From: Clostridium sp. 'deep sea'
Lineage (GTDB): Bacteria; Bacillota; UBA994; PWPR01
Length of the DNA stretch: 64,000 nucleotides
Assembly (NCBI RefSeq): GCF_014931565.1
Contig: NZ_CP063353.1
Coordinates: 1,302,001-1,366,000, forward strand
Direction of reading: 5' to 3'
Positions 19,329 to 28,553 of this stretch are shown here, one piece after another. How positions within the stretch are numbered: position 1 is the first letter of the stretch; the number at the start of each line of letters is the position of its first letter. Below the pieces are notes generated by a model. That model did not search any database. It saw only the letters and a program-made list of their open reading frames with translations, and was not told the origin of the DNA. The translations under genes and the position numbers were made by a program.

Positions 19329-19898
19329 CTAAAACAGTACATGAGTATTTCTTTGGGCTCCTAATAACAAGGCAAAAATTATCTTAGGCTTATTGTACAT
19401 TAAAATATTGAATAAAAACCTGCCGTTATTTTGATAGTTACTAAGGGTAATATATAATTGCCATTGAGATGTTCTGCCTACTGTATAAAAATCTATTCTC
19501 TCAAGATCTTTGCCTGTAAAATTATATGTTTTGCGACCATTACAATACTCAAAATAGCCATTGTTATATTTAAAATAACTTTCAGCCATTCGCTTTTTAA
19601 TTTTTTGGCCACTAAATATTAACAATAAATCTATTAAACCAAACATTATTATTACAGACCATATTAAAAAAGGATTATTCTCTTGAGGATTATTAAAATA
19701 AGCTAATAATGCGAATAAAACACATATTGTTAAAATTATAATTACAATATTTAAACTTTTTTTGTACCTTGAACTTGCTATATTACTAACACTAAACTTG
19801 TATTGACCTTGATAGTTGACTTCTTGTCCATCAACTATATTACTTTTTTTCTTAGCGATGGCTTCAAACTCTTTTTTTAATCTGCCATAGTAAATCAT
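19329..19898 (-). CDS. Hypothetical membrane protein (two transmembrane segments)
   Basis: The 189-residue protein is not recognised. A basic N-terminal region (about 1-45) precedes two hydrophobic helices (NIVIIILTICVLFALLAYF and FLIWSVIIMFGLIDLLLIF). A soluble C-terminal domain rich in Y, F and N follows (YFKYNNGYFEYCNGRKTYNF), reminiscent of PH-like YcxB/bacterial PH proteins, though not clearly one. The ATG follows AAGGAG. It stands alone with hairpin copy A downstream. Confidence 0.6.
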   Translation of the reverse strand: MIYYGRLKKEFEAIAKKKSNIVDGQEVNYQGQYKFSVSNIASSRYKKSLNIVIIILTICVLFALLAYFNNPQENNPFLIWSVIIMFGLIDLLLIFSGQKIKKRMAESYFKYNNGYFEYCNGRKTYNFTGKDLERIDFYTVGRTSQWQLYITLSNYQNNGRFLFNILMYNKPKIIFALLLGAQRNTHVLF

Positions 19899-20074
19899 TT
19901 TTTTCTCCTTAATTATTATTATATAGATATTATTTTATCATAACAATTACTATAAAAACTCTATTGCAAGTGTATTTTCAGTACATTTAATGACAAATTC
20001 ACTGCTTATGAGCTATTGAATAATATTTATTTTACAAATATAGTTATTATTTTGCCTTATAAATGCAATTCTAT

Positions 20075-20213
20075 ATCCAGCATCTTTGCATCCTAGAATA
20101 GCTGTAGATAAATATAATGACATTACTATTTTTTAATAGTTGTTTTGCTAATTTTATAGATAGAGCTGTTTACCACTGTTAGGGCTACCCCATATAGAAA
20201 TAATCTTACTCAA
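20075..20213 (-). pseudogene. Degraded P-loop (ParA-like) ATPase fragment
   Basis: TTG at 20213 follows GGAGGTG and opens LSKIISIWGSPNSGK, a Walker A of the GSPNSGK type found in ParA/MinD-like ATPases near Tad-type pilus genes. The frame then stops, and the homologous continuation (KLAKQLLKNSNVIIFIYS) resumes in another frame. No full ATPase remains. Together with the SAF-like fragment upstream it marks a lost two-gene unit. Confidence 0.6.
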
Positions 20214-20315
20214 ATGTCTTCACCTCCGACTGGTTTTCTTGTATTTCATTTGCTACTTCGCATTGACACTTTCATCTTCTACTCTTTAATAATCTCATCT
20301 TTACTCCATTAAAAA

Positions 20316-20355
20316 AGCCTTTGTATTCTCGCAATTTTCACAAAATACAAAGGCT
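20316..20355 (-). terminator. Terminator after SAF-like fragment
   Basis: A 12-bp perfect stem (20316-20327 with 20344-20355) is followed on the minus strand by TTTTTAAT. Confidence 0.85.
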
Positions 20356-20424
20356 AGATGTATTTTCCCATTGACTTCAAGGTCTGCAAGCATTATTGCT
20401 TGCTTGTTGTTCAGATACTTTTTT

Positions 20425-20646
20425 TTAGTTTGGCCTAATAGTCCGCTGGCAAAGGTTCTTAGAGTTACTGACAACGGTTTCTAGCATATTTGATATTATT
20501 TCATATCCTATGGTAATGTCCTTTGTTACCCTTACTACTTTTACTTTGTTTGCTGCTGCTTTGTTGAACATTGGTGTTAAACCGAAGCAAACTAATAGAG
20601 ATAGCACTATGCAGGCTATCCTTAAGATGAACTCAAGAACATCCAA
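20425..20646 (-). pseudogene. Truncated SAF/CpaB-like membrane protein
   Basis: These 73 residues have an N-terminal membrane helix (FILRIACIVLSLLVCFGLTP), then KVKVVRVTKDITIGYEIISN, which matches the start of SAF domains in CpaB/RcpC-like pilus-assembly proteins. Family members continue for 150 or more residues, whereas this one stops shortly after. Reading on, another frame stays open to about 20300 without recognisable motifs. It is likely a decayed gene that once preceded the P-loop ATPase now also broken downstream. Confidence 0.5.
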
Positions 20647-20660
20647 TCTCTTCGTTATTT

Positions 20661-21686
20661 TTATTTTTTCTTAGCTTTTTTACTTAATGCCCATGCAAGT
20701 CTCGTATCTTTTTTAAATTTTGCTCTTCTTGGGTTACCCTCTGCTCGGTAGATATCTAGATTTTTTAAATCATAGAGAACTGACCAAAGTGTATCAAAAT
20801 TCGTTTTTTTATCATACTGACAGAGGAATCCCTTTTTGCCTGAAGCAATTTCTATACCTAATGCGCTATTAAGATTTTCTGCATCACTAAGATTCTTTAT
20901 CACGGTCTCATAACGTTCTTTTGTTCTATACCAATTTTCTGCTGGTCTATTATCATATTTTATCATATCCCGATCATTAAAATGATTTGTTGCAACTATA
21001 AACTTTTGCCCATCACTAGGTCTTCTTACAGTCATTTTTTCTGGACACATCTCTACTACAGCTAGTTCACCAGATGGGTCTGCTAGAACAATACATTGGC
21101 TAGTAAGTGTGGGAATCTTATTAAGTAAAGCTATTGCTTCTTTGACGTCCTTGCATTTTTCAAGAACCATACGCACAATCATCAAAAAGTTCAAACCTGG
21201 TTTAATTGTCTTAGGAGCAACAAAGGTTATGCCCACAGCTAGTCCATACTCATTTATTCCATCTTCTTTACCAATAAAGCTATCCCCTTGACCCAAAAAA
21301 TAGTATCCCCTTTTAGGTCTATATACAGCACTTTCAGTAGTTTTCTTTAATTGCACGAACATATCATGGTTTCTTACAAAGTAAACAGAACCATTCTCTT
21401 TATAACAAAAAGTGGAACAACCCACATCAAAAGAGAACGCACCTACTGTTATCAAAAATGTTCCAAATGCTAAAAATTGTAGTTCAAGTCCATCAGCCAT
21501 GCCTTTAATCTCATCAATAATCTCTGGATAAATTTCTTTACATATCTTTAAACATTCCTGTCCTAAATTTAGCTTCTTTTTATCAAACTTTAGTAAAGGT
21601 GATAAATCAACTCCATTTTTTTTTAGCATGAAACCATATTGAAATCCCATGTCATAATGCGATCCCTTAAATCTTGGTTTATACAT
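20661..21686 (-). CDS. C45-type linear amide hydrolase / acyltransferase (Ntn-hydrolase)
   Basis: The 341-residue protein resembles the acyl-CoA:6-aminopenicillanic acid acyltransferase and choloylglycine-hydrolase group. The predicted nucleophile is Cys90 (DVGCSTF), followed by VYFVRNHDMF. The family-typical KEDGINEYGLAVG, QCIVLADPSGELAVVEM and VATNHF also appear. C45 enzymes mature by autocleavage before the Cys. Here 89 residues precede it, fitting a pro-segment. The ATG follows GAGGAG. The substrate is unknown; amide bonds of peptides, acyl-homoserine-like or beta-lactam compounds are possible. An AraC-type regulator lies 47 bases upstream on the same strand. Confidence 0.82.
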   Translation of the reverse strand: MYKPRFKGSHYDMGFQYGFMLKKNGVDLSPLLKFDKKKLNLGQECLKICKEIYPEIIDEIKGMADGLELQFLAFGTFLITVGAFSFDVGCSTFCYKENGSVYFVRNHDMFVQLKKTTESAVYRPKRGYYFLGQGDSFIGKEDGINEYGLAVGITFVAPKTIKPGLNFLMIVRMVLEKCKDVKEAIALLNKIPTLTSQCIVLADPSGELAVVEMCPEKMTVRRPSDGQKFIVATNHFNDRDMIKYDNRPAENWYRTKERYETVIKNLSDAENLNSALGIEIASGKKGFLCQYDKKTNFDTLWSVLYDLKNLDIYRAEGNPRRAKFKKDTRLAWALSKKAKKK

Positions 21687-21733
21687 ATTATCAGCTCCTC
21701 AATAGGTTTATTTATAAGTAAATATTAACACTC

Positions 21734-22633
21734 CTACCTATTAAATTCTTGATAATCATTGCTCTTTTTTATTGGTATCAATATAGACATCTCCCCTGTA
21801 TGATTAGTAATAGAAAAATCCTTACTATATGTCTCAATAACATAACCATCACCAAGTCTATATCCCGATTTCTCTAACCATACAAAGTATATATAGCTAT
21901 ATATTCGATATATATGGCTAAAATCATCTTTAAAGCTAAAAATTGCATATAAACCTTTATCAATATCTAAAGTTTCAAGATTATTTCCTCTTACATTAGT
22001 ACACGCTTTTGGAAATCCAACAAATAAATTATAGTTATGCTGTTCATCAACTGTTCTAGCCTCTTGTTCCGACTCTAGCCATATTGTATATGCATATTGT
22101 CCACTTACCCTTATATCATTCTTTGTGCAATCAGTCAGAAATTCATTCCAGACTTTATCTAGTTGAATATTCTTTAGATTTGTAGTTGCTCTTTTACCCA
22201 CTAGGGTTAATTCTTCACATATTTTAACAATAGGTATAAGGTTCAATCCACTATGAGTAAATTCTAAAAATTCTCTATTAATTCTATTTATTTTTAAGAA
22301 GGGATTCTCTTTACTACTTACACGGTATCGACTTGGTGATATAGAAAAATAGTTTTTGAAAGCTCTTGTAAATCCTTCATGACTCGTATATTGACAATCA
22401 TATGCCACTTCAATCACCTTATCATCTGTTTGACGTAATCGATCGGCTATTATAGTAAACCTCCGTTTTTTAATATAATTTGCTATCGTTTCATGGGTTC
22501 CTGCCAAAAATATTCGATGGAAATGATATTTAGAAACCTTAACATGTTGGAATACTTTCTCATATAAATTTTCTTGAAATATGTGATCTTCAATATAATC
22601 AATTGCTCTAAGTATAATGTCGATATAATTCAT
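21734..22633 (-). CDS. AraC-family regulator with GyrI-like effector domain
   Basis: The protein has 299 residues. The AraC DNA-binding domain is N-terminal (YEKVFQHVKVSKYHFHRIFL, VIEVAYDCQYTSHEGFTRAF, FSISPSRYR), followed by a GyrI/Rob-like small-molecule domain over about residues 125-290. This SoxS/Rob-like layout is common for clostridial drug- or metabolite-sensing activators. It precedes the C45 hydrolase on the same strand and may control it. The ATG at 22633 follows AAGGATGA. Confidence 0.88.
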   Translation of the reverse strand: MNYIDIILRAIDYIEDHIFQENLYEKVFQHVKVSKYHFHRIFLAGTHETIANYIKKRRFTIIADRLRQTDDKVIEVAYDCQYTSHEGFTRAFKNYFSISPSRYRVSSKENPFLKINRINREFLEFTHSGLNLIPIVKICEELTLVGKRATTNLKNIQLDKVWNEFLTDCTKNDIRVSGQYAYTIWLESEQEARTVDEQHNYNLFVGFPKACTNVRGNNLETLDIDKGLYAIFSFKDDFSHIYRIYSYIYFVWLEKSGYRLGDGYVIETYSKDFSITNHTGEMSILIPIKKSNDYQEFNR

Positions 22634-22861
22634 CTAATCATCCTTTATTTTAAATCTTACAAAACTAAAAATCCTTATAAAGATAGGCATTTTTGTCCCA
22701 CTATAAACCTAGTTAATTGACTAAATACATGTCTATATGTGGATAATATTTAAGTATATTACAATGTTAAGTTCTTATAGTAATTTTTTAATATAGCAAT
22801 AATTCTATTGTATGAAAAGCACTTATGTAAATTTCTTTATTATCTAAAAACCCATAAATCT

Positions 22862-23170
22862 TTATAGTTCACTAAATCCGTCATGTCCACTACCATTTTT
22901 TATGAGATAATCAATTATCTTGGTTCTTAGGTGCCTATACAACCGTCATCCAAAAATTTTCATCATTATAAGCATATTGCATACTAATTGGATAATGTGA
23001 TTTTGCAAGCAACTCTAATATTACATCTATGTTACCATAAGTGTATAAACATTTTTCAATAAGCTAATCATAAACTTCAAAATTATCTAGCAAGCAATTT
23101 GACTCCATTCTTTTTAAATGCCGCTTCTTCCTCTAGGGAAAGATAACTTGGTAGTTTTAGCAAAACTTTT
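22862..23170 (-). pseudogene. Decayed gene of unknown family
   Basis: Coding-like stretches persist on the minus strand but are broken by stops and at least one frameshift. They include KVLLKLPSYLSLEEEAAFKK then NGVKLLAR, LIEKCLYTYGNIDVILELLA then KSHYPISMQYAYNDENFW, and, after a frame change, RLYRHLRTKIIDYLIKNGSG then HDGFSEL. The amino-acid composition is protein-like, unlike the surrounding spacer. I do not recognise the family. A palindrome abuts its 5' end. Confidence 0.5.
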
Positions 23171-23190
23171 GGCTGGCACAAGACCAGCCA
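23171..23190. repeat. REP-like palindrome, copy 1
   Basis: TGGCTGG and CCAGCCA enclose CACAAGA, followed by CTACGAAG. It shares the layout (G-rich arm, ACAAG-like loop, arm ending CCACTAC) with the units near 25391, 25428 and 27975. Confidence 0.5.
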
Positions 23191-23299
23191 CTACGAAGTA
23201 GGCGTAGTAACTGTAGGTATAATTTATTATTAATAACACAAGGGTGTAAATAATCTCTACTATTCAAATACTATTACACAGTTTTTTTGCAGTAAAAAA

Positions 23300-23340
23300 G
23301 CTGCCACATTAGCATTTTTTAATTCTGCTAATATGACAGC
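23300..23340 (-). terminator. Recurring CCACATTAGC-type hairpin, copy B
   Basis: Arms GCTGCCACATTAGC (23300-23313) and GCTAATATGACAGC (23327-23340) enclose a T-rich loop, followed on the minus strand by TTTTTTACTG. It is 27 bases past the S9 peptidase stop, so it is a likely terminator. Confidence 0.75.
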
Positions 23341-23366
23341 TTCTTAACATTTATATTAAATTATTT

Positions 23367-25355
23367 TTACTTCAAATATCTCTCAAACCAATCAGTTATG
23401 CCACGCAAACGGTCAAAACGGTTCCAGGGGCGACCTGAGCGAGAGAGCTCGTGGTTCTCACGTTTAAATACTAATAATTCTACAGGGGCTTTGCCTAAAC
23501 GTTTTAGAGCTACATAAAACTGCTCGGCTTGCTCGAATGGGCAACGGTAGTCTTCTTCGCTGTGAATTAGTAGAATAGGTGTTGTAGCTTTATCGGCAAA
23601 GCGAATAGCTGAGCGAGACATAATAAAGTCTTCACCAATACCTTTTTCTTGACCATCCCATAAGTCTGCTCCATCCATACCTCTGCGGTTACCATACCAG
23701 CCAATATCACTTACACCGTATTTTGTATAAATATTACTAATACTACGTAATGATACAATAGCCTTAAAGCGATCTGTTTGGGTGGCAATCCAGTTACATA
23801 AGTAACCACCGTAACTACCACCGGTAACACCTATGCGCTCGCTATCTACCCACTCATAATTAGCTGTTACATATTCAACAGCGTTCATAACGTCATCATA
23901 GTCATGTCCGCCCCAGTCGCCAATTACGCCATGAGTAAAGTCTTCACCATAGGTACGGCTTCCACGTGGGTTTGTATATACAATACCATAACCCATAGCA
24001 CATAATAAATGGAACTCGTGGTAGAAGGTCCAGCCATATGCAGAAGCAGGTCCGCCATGAATTTGAACTACTACTGGGAATTTTTCACCCTCTTTATAAC
24101 CAACAGGCTTCATAATCCAGCCCTCAATATCCCAATCTTTAGCACTGTTATAGGTAAAGTTCTCTGGATATGTTAGCTCTAATTCAGCCATTAATGTATC
24201 ATTATGACCAGTCATTTTTGATTGTTTACCATTAGCGTAAACATATATTTCACCTGGATGATTTGGGTTTTCAGCGTTAAAAGCTATTTTAACCTGACCA
24301 TTGTTTTCATTTACATCAAAATGAGTAAAGCCTTGTTTTTCGGTAACTATTTCAGTTACTTCACCCTTTAGGTTAACAAAACAGATTTTGCTTAAGCCCT
24401 GGTCACCTGTTCTAAAGTACAAACCACTGCCATCTTTTGCCCACATTGGGGTGTTATTGCCTGCACCATAACGGACATCTGAACCAGGACCTGCGTTAAT
24501 TGAACGGTCGTAGTTTAGGCTTAGGTTTTTAGCCTCGCCACCTTTAGCAGGTACTACCATAATGTTTTGGTTAGCTGAGTGTTTTTCACCTTTGTTATGA
24601 CCAACAAAAGAAATATATTCACCACAAGGAGACCAAGCTGGCATGCTTGCAGGACCATTATTGCTGGTAATTTTGGTGGTATCGCCAGATTCAATGTTTA
24701 CTACAAAGATATCTGACCATAAATTTGTTTCATCTTCATGCCGAGTTGAAACAAATGCTAAAAACTTACCACATGGAGACCATGTTGGCATAGAGTCATT
24801 AAATTTAGTGTTTGTAACTTTTTTAACTTCACCAGTTTCTACATCTGCAATCCAAAGGTAGCTAACACGATTATCTAAAAAGTAACCTTGTCCGTTAAAT
24901 TTATAACGAAGCTTGGTAAAATGCATTTTGTCTGGATTTTTACGCTCTTGTTTTTCGGCTGGGTCTTTTGCTACAAAAGCAATTTTTTTGCTATCAGCAG
25001 ACCAAGTAATGCTTGAGCCACCCATTTCAGCTACAGGGCGAGCCTCTCCACTTTGGGGCATAACAAAGATTTGTTTTTTGCCATTACGGTTAGATGTAAA
25101 TGCTAGGTATTTACTATCTGGAGACCAGCGTGGAGATGTATCTTTAACTAAATTGCCTTTTTTCTTAGCACTATAGGTTACTCTTGTGGTATTTTTATGT
25201 TCATCAACAACATATATAGAACTCTCATAACCGTTGTTTTCTACATCTGCTTCGGTAAGTGTATAGGCTAATAATTTACCACAAGCTGAAAAACGAGGGT
25301 CACTAACGTATTTTATTTTACAAATGTCTTCTACTACTACTCTACGTTTTGTCAT
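23367..25355 (-). CDS. S9-family prolyl oligopeptidase / acylaminoacyl peptidase, copy 1
   Basis: The start is at 25355 (MTKRRVVVED), after GAGGAAT. A frame to 25424 only translates a palindrome. The 662 residues lack a signal peptide, so the enzyme is cytoplasmic. A seven-bladed PD40/WD40-like propeller (about 1-390) has repeated WSPCGKFLAF-type blades. The alpha/beta hydrolase domain has nucleophile Ser in GVTGGSYGGY, Asp in EEDYRCP and His in ENHELSRSG. Such enzymes cleave short peptides entering the propeller. Two paralogues follow within 8 kb, pointing to peptide catabolism. Confidence 0.94.
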   Translation of the reverse strand: MTKRRVVVEDICKIKYVSDPRFSACGKLLAYTLTEADVENNGYESSIYVVDEHKNTTRVTYSAKKKGNLVKDTSPRWSPDSKYLAFTSNRNGKKQIFVMPQSGEARPVAEMGGSSITWSADSKKIAFVAKDPAEKQERKNPDKMHFTKLRYKFNGQGYFLDNRVSYLWIADVETGEVKKVTNTKFNDSMPTWSPCGKFLAFVSTRHEDETNLWSDIFVVNIESGDTTKITSNNGPASMPAWSPCGEYISFVGHNKGEKHSANQNIMVVPAKGGEAKNLSLNYDRSINAGPGSDVRYGAGNNTPMWAKDGSGLYFRTGDQGLSKICFVNLKGEVTEIVTEKQGFTHFDVNENNGQVKIAFNAENPNHPGEIYVYANGKQSKMTGHNDTLMAELELTYPENFTYNSAKDWDIEGWIMKPVGYKEGEKFPVVVQIHGGPASAYGWTFYHEFHLLCAMGYGIVYTNPRGSRTYGEDFTHGVIGDWGGHDYDDVMNAVEYVTANYEWVDSERIGVTGGSYGGYLCNWIATQTDRFKAIVSLRSISNIYTKYGVSDIGWYGNRRGMDGADLWDGQEKGIGEDFIMSRSAIRFADKATTPILLIHSEEDYRCPFEQAEQFYVALKRLGKAPVELLVFKRENHELSRSGRPWNRFDRLRGITDWFERYLK

Positions 25356-25390
25356 TTTATATTCCTCTCTATCTATATGGTACATTGCAG

Positions 25391-25411
25391 TGGCAGGTAT
25401 TGTGCCTGCCA
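25391..25411. repeat. REP-like palindrome, copy 2
   Basis: TGGCAGG and CCTGCCA enclose TATTGTG, preceded by ATTGCAG. It lies head-to-head with copy 3, 17 bases away. Confidence 0.5.
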
Positions 25412-25427
25412 GTTTACTAAACATATA

Positions 25428-25448
25428 TGGAGGACATAAAGCCCTCCA
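25428..25448. repeat. REP-like palindrome, copy 3
   Basis: TGGAGG and CCTCCA enclose ACATAAAGC, followed by CTACAATT, the mirror of the ATTGCAG flank of copy 2. The pair resembles the mosaic arrangement of bacterial palindromic elements. Confidence 0.5.
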
Positions 25449-25504
25449 CTACAATTAGTGATGCTTTCATACTATGTTTTGATGATATAGTATTAATTTA
25501 TTCA

Positions 25505-25775
25505 GTACAATATTTTCTACACTGCGTTACGAAAAATTGTTATCTAACTTCTTTTTTTAGAGGTACAATATTTTCTACACTTCGTTACGAAATTGTAATT
25601 TTTCTTTTTAATGTACACTATTTTTTTCGTTTCACTACAAAAAAATGTCAAAAATCATATTTCTTGCTTCTTTTTTTTCGGTACAATATTTTCTACACTT
25701 CGTTACGATATTGTAATTTTACTTTTTAATGTACACTATTTTTTTCGTTTCACTACAAAAAAGTGTTAAAAATTG
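25505..25775. repeat. Tandem direct repeat, 118-bp period
   Basis: GTACAATATTTTCTACACTT recurs at 25563 and 25681 (118 bp apart), with a variant at 25505. Each is followed by a related GTACACTATTTTTTTCG half-unit (about 25613 and 25731) containing CGTTTCACTACAAAAAA. The unit thus has two related halves and is present about 2.3 times. The array fills the spacer between two S9 peptidase genes. Plus-strand reading frames across it are by-products of the repeat. Confidence 0.75.
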
Positions 25776-27802
25776 TTGTATTCTGATTTATTTCTTTCTA
25801 TATGGTCATTAAACCAATCTACAATTGCTTTTAGGCGGGCAATACGTCGGTTTGGTTGACCTGAGCGAGATAATTCGTGATTTTCTTGTGGGAATCTTAA
25901 GAAAGATACCTTACGTTTTAAGGCCTTTAGGTATACATAAAACTGGTCAGCTTGCTCGATTGGGCAACGAATATCTTCTTCACCATGAATCATTAATAAA
26001 GGTGTATTTACTTTTTCTACATATTTAAGTGGAGAGCTATCCCACATTTTTGTTACATTACCCCAAGGTGTGCAACCAATTTCACTCTCTCCAAAGAAAT
26101 AGCCAATATCACTAACACCAAAGAAGCTTAGCCAGTTACTAATAGAACGCTGGGTAACTGCTGCTTTAAATCTATTGGTATGACCAATAATCCAGTTAGT
26201 CATAAAGCCACCGTAACTTCCACCAGTTACACCCATTCTGTCTTTATCTACATAAGGTAGGGTTTCAGCGTAGTCTACAGCCTTCATTAAATCACCGTAG
26301 TCGTTTCCACCGTAGTCTCCACGAACGGCATCAGCAAATTTTTGTCCATAACCTTGACTACCACGGGGGTTAGTAAACATTACTACATAACCAGCAGCAG
26401 CTAAAAGCTGAAACTCGTAAAAGAAGCTAGGGGCATATAAGCTATGTGGGCCACCATGTACCTCTAATACAAATGGATACTTAACGCCTTCTTTAAAACC
26501 ATAAGGCTTTAAAATCCAACCCTGTATTTCCCAGTTATCTACACCACGGTACCAAAACTCTTCTGGCTCTGCAATATAACACTCATTTAATATTTCATCA
26601 TTAACTTTAGTTAGTCGTTCCAGTTCACCTGTTGTTAAATCTACTAAAGCAATATCTCCTGGCTGTAACGCATTAGAGTAAACCACAGCCGCTTTATTGG
26701 TTTTAAGGTTAAAACTATAGCCAGTAATTTGCATACTACCACTAGTTAATTGAGTTACATCTCCACTAGCAAAGTCTACTTTGTGAATATGGGTACTGCC
26801 ATGAATACTTGAGGTCACATATAAAAACTGACCACACTTACTCCATACTGCACCTGTAAACGGAGCTCCAAGTTTCATATCAGAGCCATGATTAATACCT
26901 AGGTTATTATCAAAATTAGCTGTAAGCTCTCTAATTTCTCCGTTATTGTTGTCTCTTACAAATAAACGGCTATTAGTAGCGCTTTCGAACTCAAGTTTAT
27001 GACCATAAAATGCTAAGTAACGACCATCTGCATTAAATACAGGCAAGCGGTATTGACCATCGGTATTTGTTAGCTTAGTAATTTTTTTATCTTGTAAACA
27101 AATCTGCCATAAATCCTGTACTCTTATAGTATAGTCAGCATCTTCACAGCGATGACTTTGAAATACTAATGATTTACTATTAGGAGCCCATACTGGGGTA
27201 TTTTCACTATACTGACCACTTGTAACTTGCTCAATTTCTCCTGTAGCTACATCTGCTACAAAAATGTGTTTAACTTTTGTGCCTAATAAACCTACTCCTG
27301 GTAAACCATTAAGCTTAAACTTTAATTTATCTATTTGGCGAACAACTTTGTGTTGTTTCTTTTCATTTTTATCTCTATCGTCTTCAGCTAAGTTTTTTAG
27401 TTCTGTAAGGGTTTGCCCTTCAAACATGTTAGCTGTAAAGGCAATCTTTTTACCACATGGTGACCATACTGGGTCATTAACTCCATAACGAAGCTCCACT
27501 AAAGGACGAGCCTCTCCACCAAAAGCTGGCATAACAAATAGTTGTTTTTTACCGTTTCTTTTAGAGATAAAGGCAATTTGGCTGCCACATGGTGACCATT
27601 TTGGACGTTCATCTACATTGCTAAAAGTAAATTGTCTATTTGTTTTATTGGCAATGTCGTAAATCCAAACATTAGGAAGATACTTTTCATCTTCTGTTGT
27701 ACTTAAAACATATAATATTTTGCTTCCATCTGGAGATAGTTGTGGATCATATGCAAACTTAAATTTCATAAAGTCCTCAACTTTAAATTGACGCTTTTTC
27801 AT
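25766..27802 (-). CDS. S9-family prolyl oligopeptidase / acylaminoacyl peptidase, copy 2
   Basis: The 678-residue cytoplasmic serine peptidase has the same architecture as copy 1. A beta-propeller (WSPCGSQIAFISKRNGKKQL and later blades) precedes a hydrolase domain with GVTGGSYGGFMTNW (Ser), HGEEDIRCPIEQADQFY (Asp) and QENHELSRSG (His). The ATG at 27802 follows GGAGGG. It is closer in sequence to copy 3 than to copy 1 (both start near KRxFxVxDFM and share APxFFYEFQLLAxAGY-type stretches), so copies 2 and 3 look like the more recent pair. Confidence 0.94.
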   Translation of the reverse strand: MKKRQFKVEDFMKFKFAYDPQLSPDGSKILYVLSTTEDEKYLPNVWIYDIANKTNRQFTFSNVDERPKWSPCGSQIAFISKRNGKKQLFVMPAFGGEARPLVELRYGVNDPVWSPCGKKIAFTANMFEGQTLTELKNLAEDDRDKNEKKQHKVVRQIDKLKFKLNGLPGVGLLGTKVKHIFVADVATGEIEQVTSGQYSENTPVWAPNSKSLVFQSHRCEDADYTIRVQDLWQICLQDKKITKLTNTDGQYRLPVFNADGRYLAFYGHKLEFESATNSRLFVRDNNNGEIRELTANFDNNLGINHGSDMKLGAPFTGAVWSKCGQFLYVTSSIHGSTHIHKVDFASGDVTQLTSGSMQITGYSFNLKTNKAAVVYSNALQPGDIALVDLTTGELERLTKVNDEILNECYIAEPEEFWYRGVDNWEIQGWILKPYGFKEGVKYPFVLEVHGGPHSLYAPSFFYEFQLLAAAGYVVMFTNPRGSQGYGQKFADAVRGDYGGNDYGDLMKAVDYAETLPYVDKDRMGVTGGSYGGFMTNWIIGHTNRFKAAVTQRSISNWLSFFGVSDIGYFFGESEIGCTPWGNVTKMWDSSPLKYVEKVNTPLLMIHGEEDIRCPIEQADQFYVYLKALKRKVSFLRFPQENHELSRSGQPNRRIARLKAIVDWFNDHIERNKSEYNNF

Positions 27803-27974
27803 TTAAATCCCTCCTGCTTATATTTTTCACTATGTATACTTCTCTACCCAGCACGTTAACCCTTCCATTACCTAAACAAAATTTATATCCTTTTGTAGCA
27901 TGTGCAATAAAATAAAGATTAATTATAAAAATATGGAATTAATAGCTACTGGTATTGGTATATTTATAAAAACA

Positions 27975-28002
27975 CAGTGGCGGACAACAAAGTCCGCCAC
28001 TG
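27975..28002 (-). terminator. Terminator / REP-like palindrome, copy 4
   Basis: An 11-bp perfect stem (27975-27985 with 27992-28002) has loop AACAAA and ends CCACTGCAAATT, like the other REP-like units. On the minus strand TGTTTTTAT follows, so it can terminate the gene ending at 28047. Confidence 0.75.
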
Positions 28003-28046
28003 CAAATTGTATTTTTTTTAATTAATCAACCTAATAATTTCTTTAC

Positions 28047-28532
28047 TTAATCTTGTACTGTGATTGAACTAATAACTTGCTCTAAAAACGTTATAATATA
28101 TGGGTTACTTTCTTCACTTAAAGTAAATGTAAATGCCATGTAACGGCATTTTTGAAAATGCTCATTATCCATCATAAAATCGTATCCCATTACACACTTT
28201 GGATTACAGGCCTCAGGGTCTATTAATCGTTTGCATACAGAGGCTTTTTTTATTTCTTTTTTCATTTTAGCTGGTAAGCTATTAAGAAAATCTTCATGTT
28301 TTACAATACTCTTAGGATAAATGCGTAGTTTCATACCCGACTTTCTAGCTACAAAAGAGGCTACTGTTTTTTTATTTAAAAGGTAAGAAACTAAAAAGCC
28401 ATTTTTAGCAGGCTTTATATTACATTTACATTTATTTAACATAAGTAAATCATTTATTTTAGTAACAAATAATTGATAACGACTGTCAACCGTGTTTAAA
28501 AACTCGTTAAATTGTGCACTCACTTTCTTCAC
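28047..28532 (-). CDS. Hypothetical protein, 161 aa, Cys-containing
   Basis: I do not recognise the family. The soluble protein carries CKCN near residue 35 and CNPKC near residue 109, which could bind metal. It also has KSGMKLRIYPKSI and ends with a short helix. GTG at 28532 is the likely start, but its ribosome site is weak. It begins 21 bases after the AraC/GyrI gene stop on the same strand and is followed by a strong terminator, so the two form a unit and the regulator may act on this protein's ligand. Confidence 0.65.
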   Translation of the reverse strand: MKKVSAQFNEFLNTVDSRYQLFVTKINDLLMLNKCKCNIKPAKNGFLVSYLLNKKTVASFVARKSGMKLRIYPKSIVKHEDFLNSLPAKMKKEIKKASVCKRLIDPEACNPKCVMGYDFMMDNEHFQKCRYMAFTFTLSEESNPYIITFLEQVISSITVQD

Positions 28533-28553
28533 TCTTTCTTATTGACATAAACT

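Noticed and set aside
20300-20424. Open frame continuing after the SAF-like fragment with a CENCE motif
   Set aside because: It overlaps a perfect 12-bp terminator stem with a T-run, so the apparent CxxC motif is more likely hairpin sequence than coding.
25427-25729. 100-codon plus-strand ORF rich in F and Y
   Set aside because: It translates the 118-bp tandem repeat and has no ribosome site or family resemblance.
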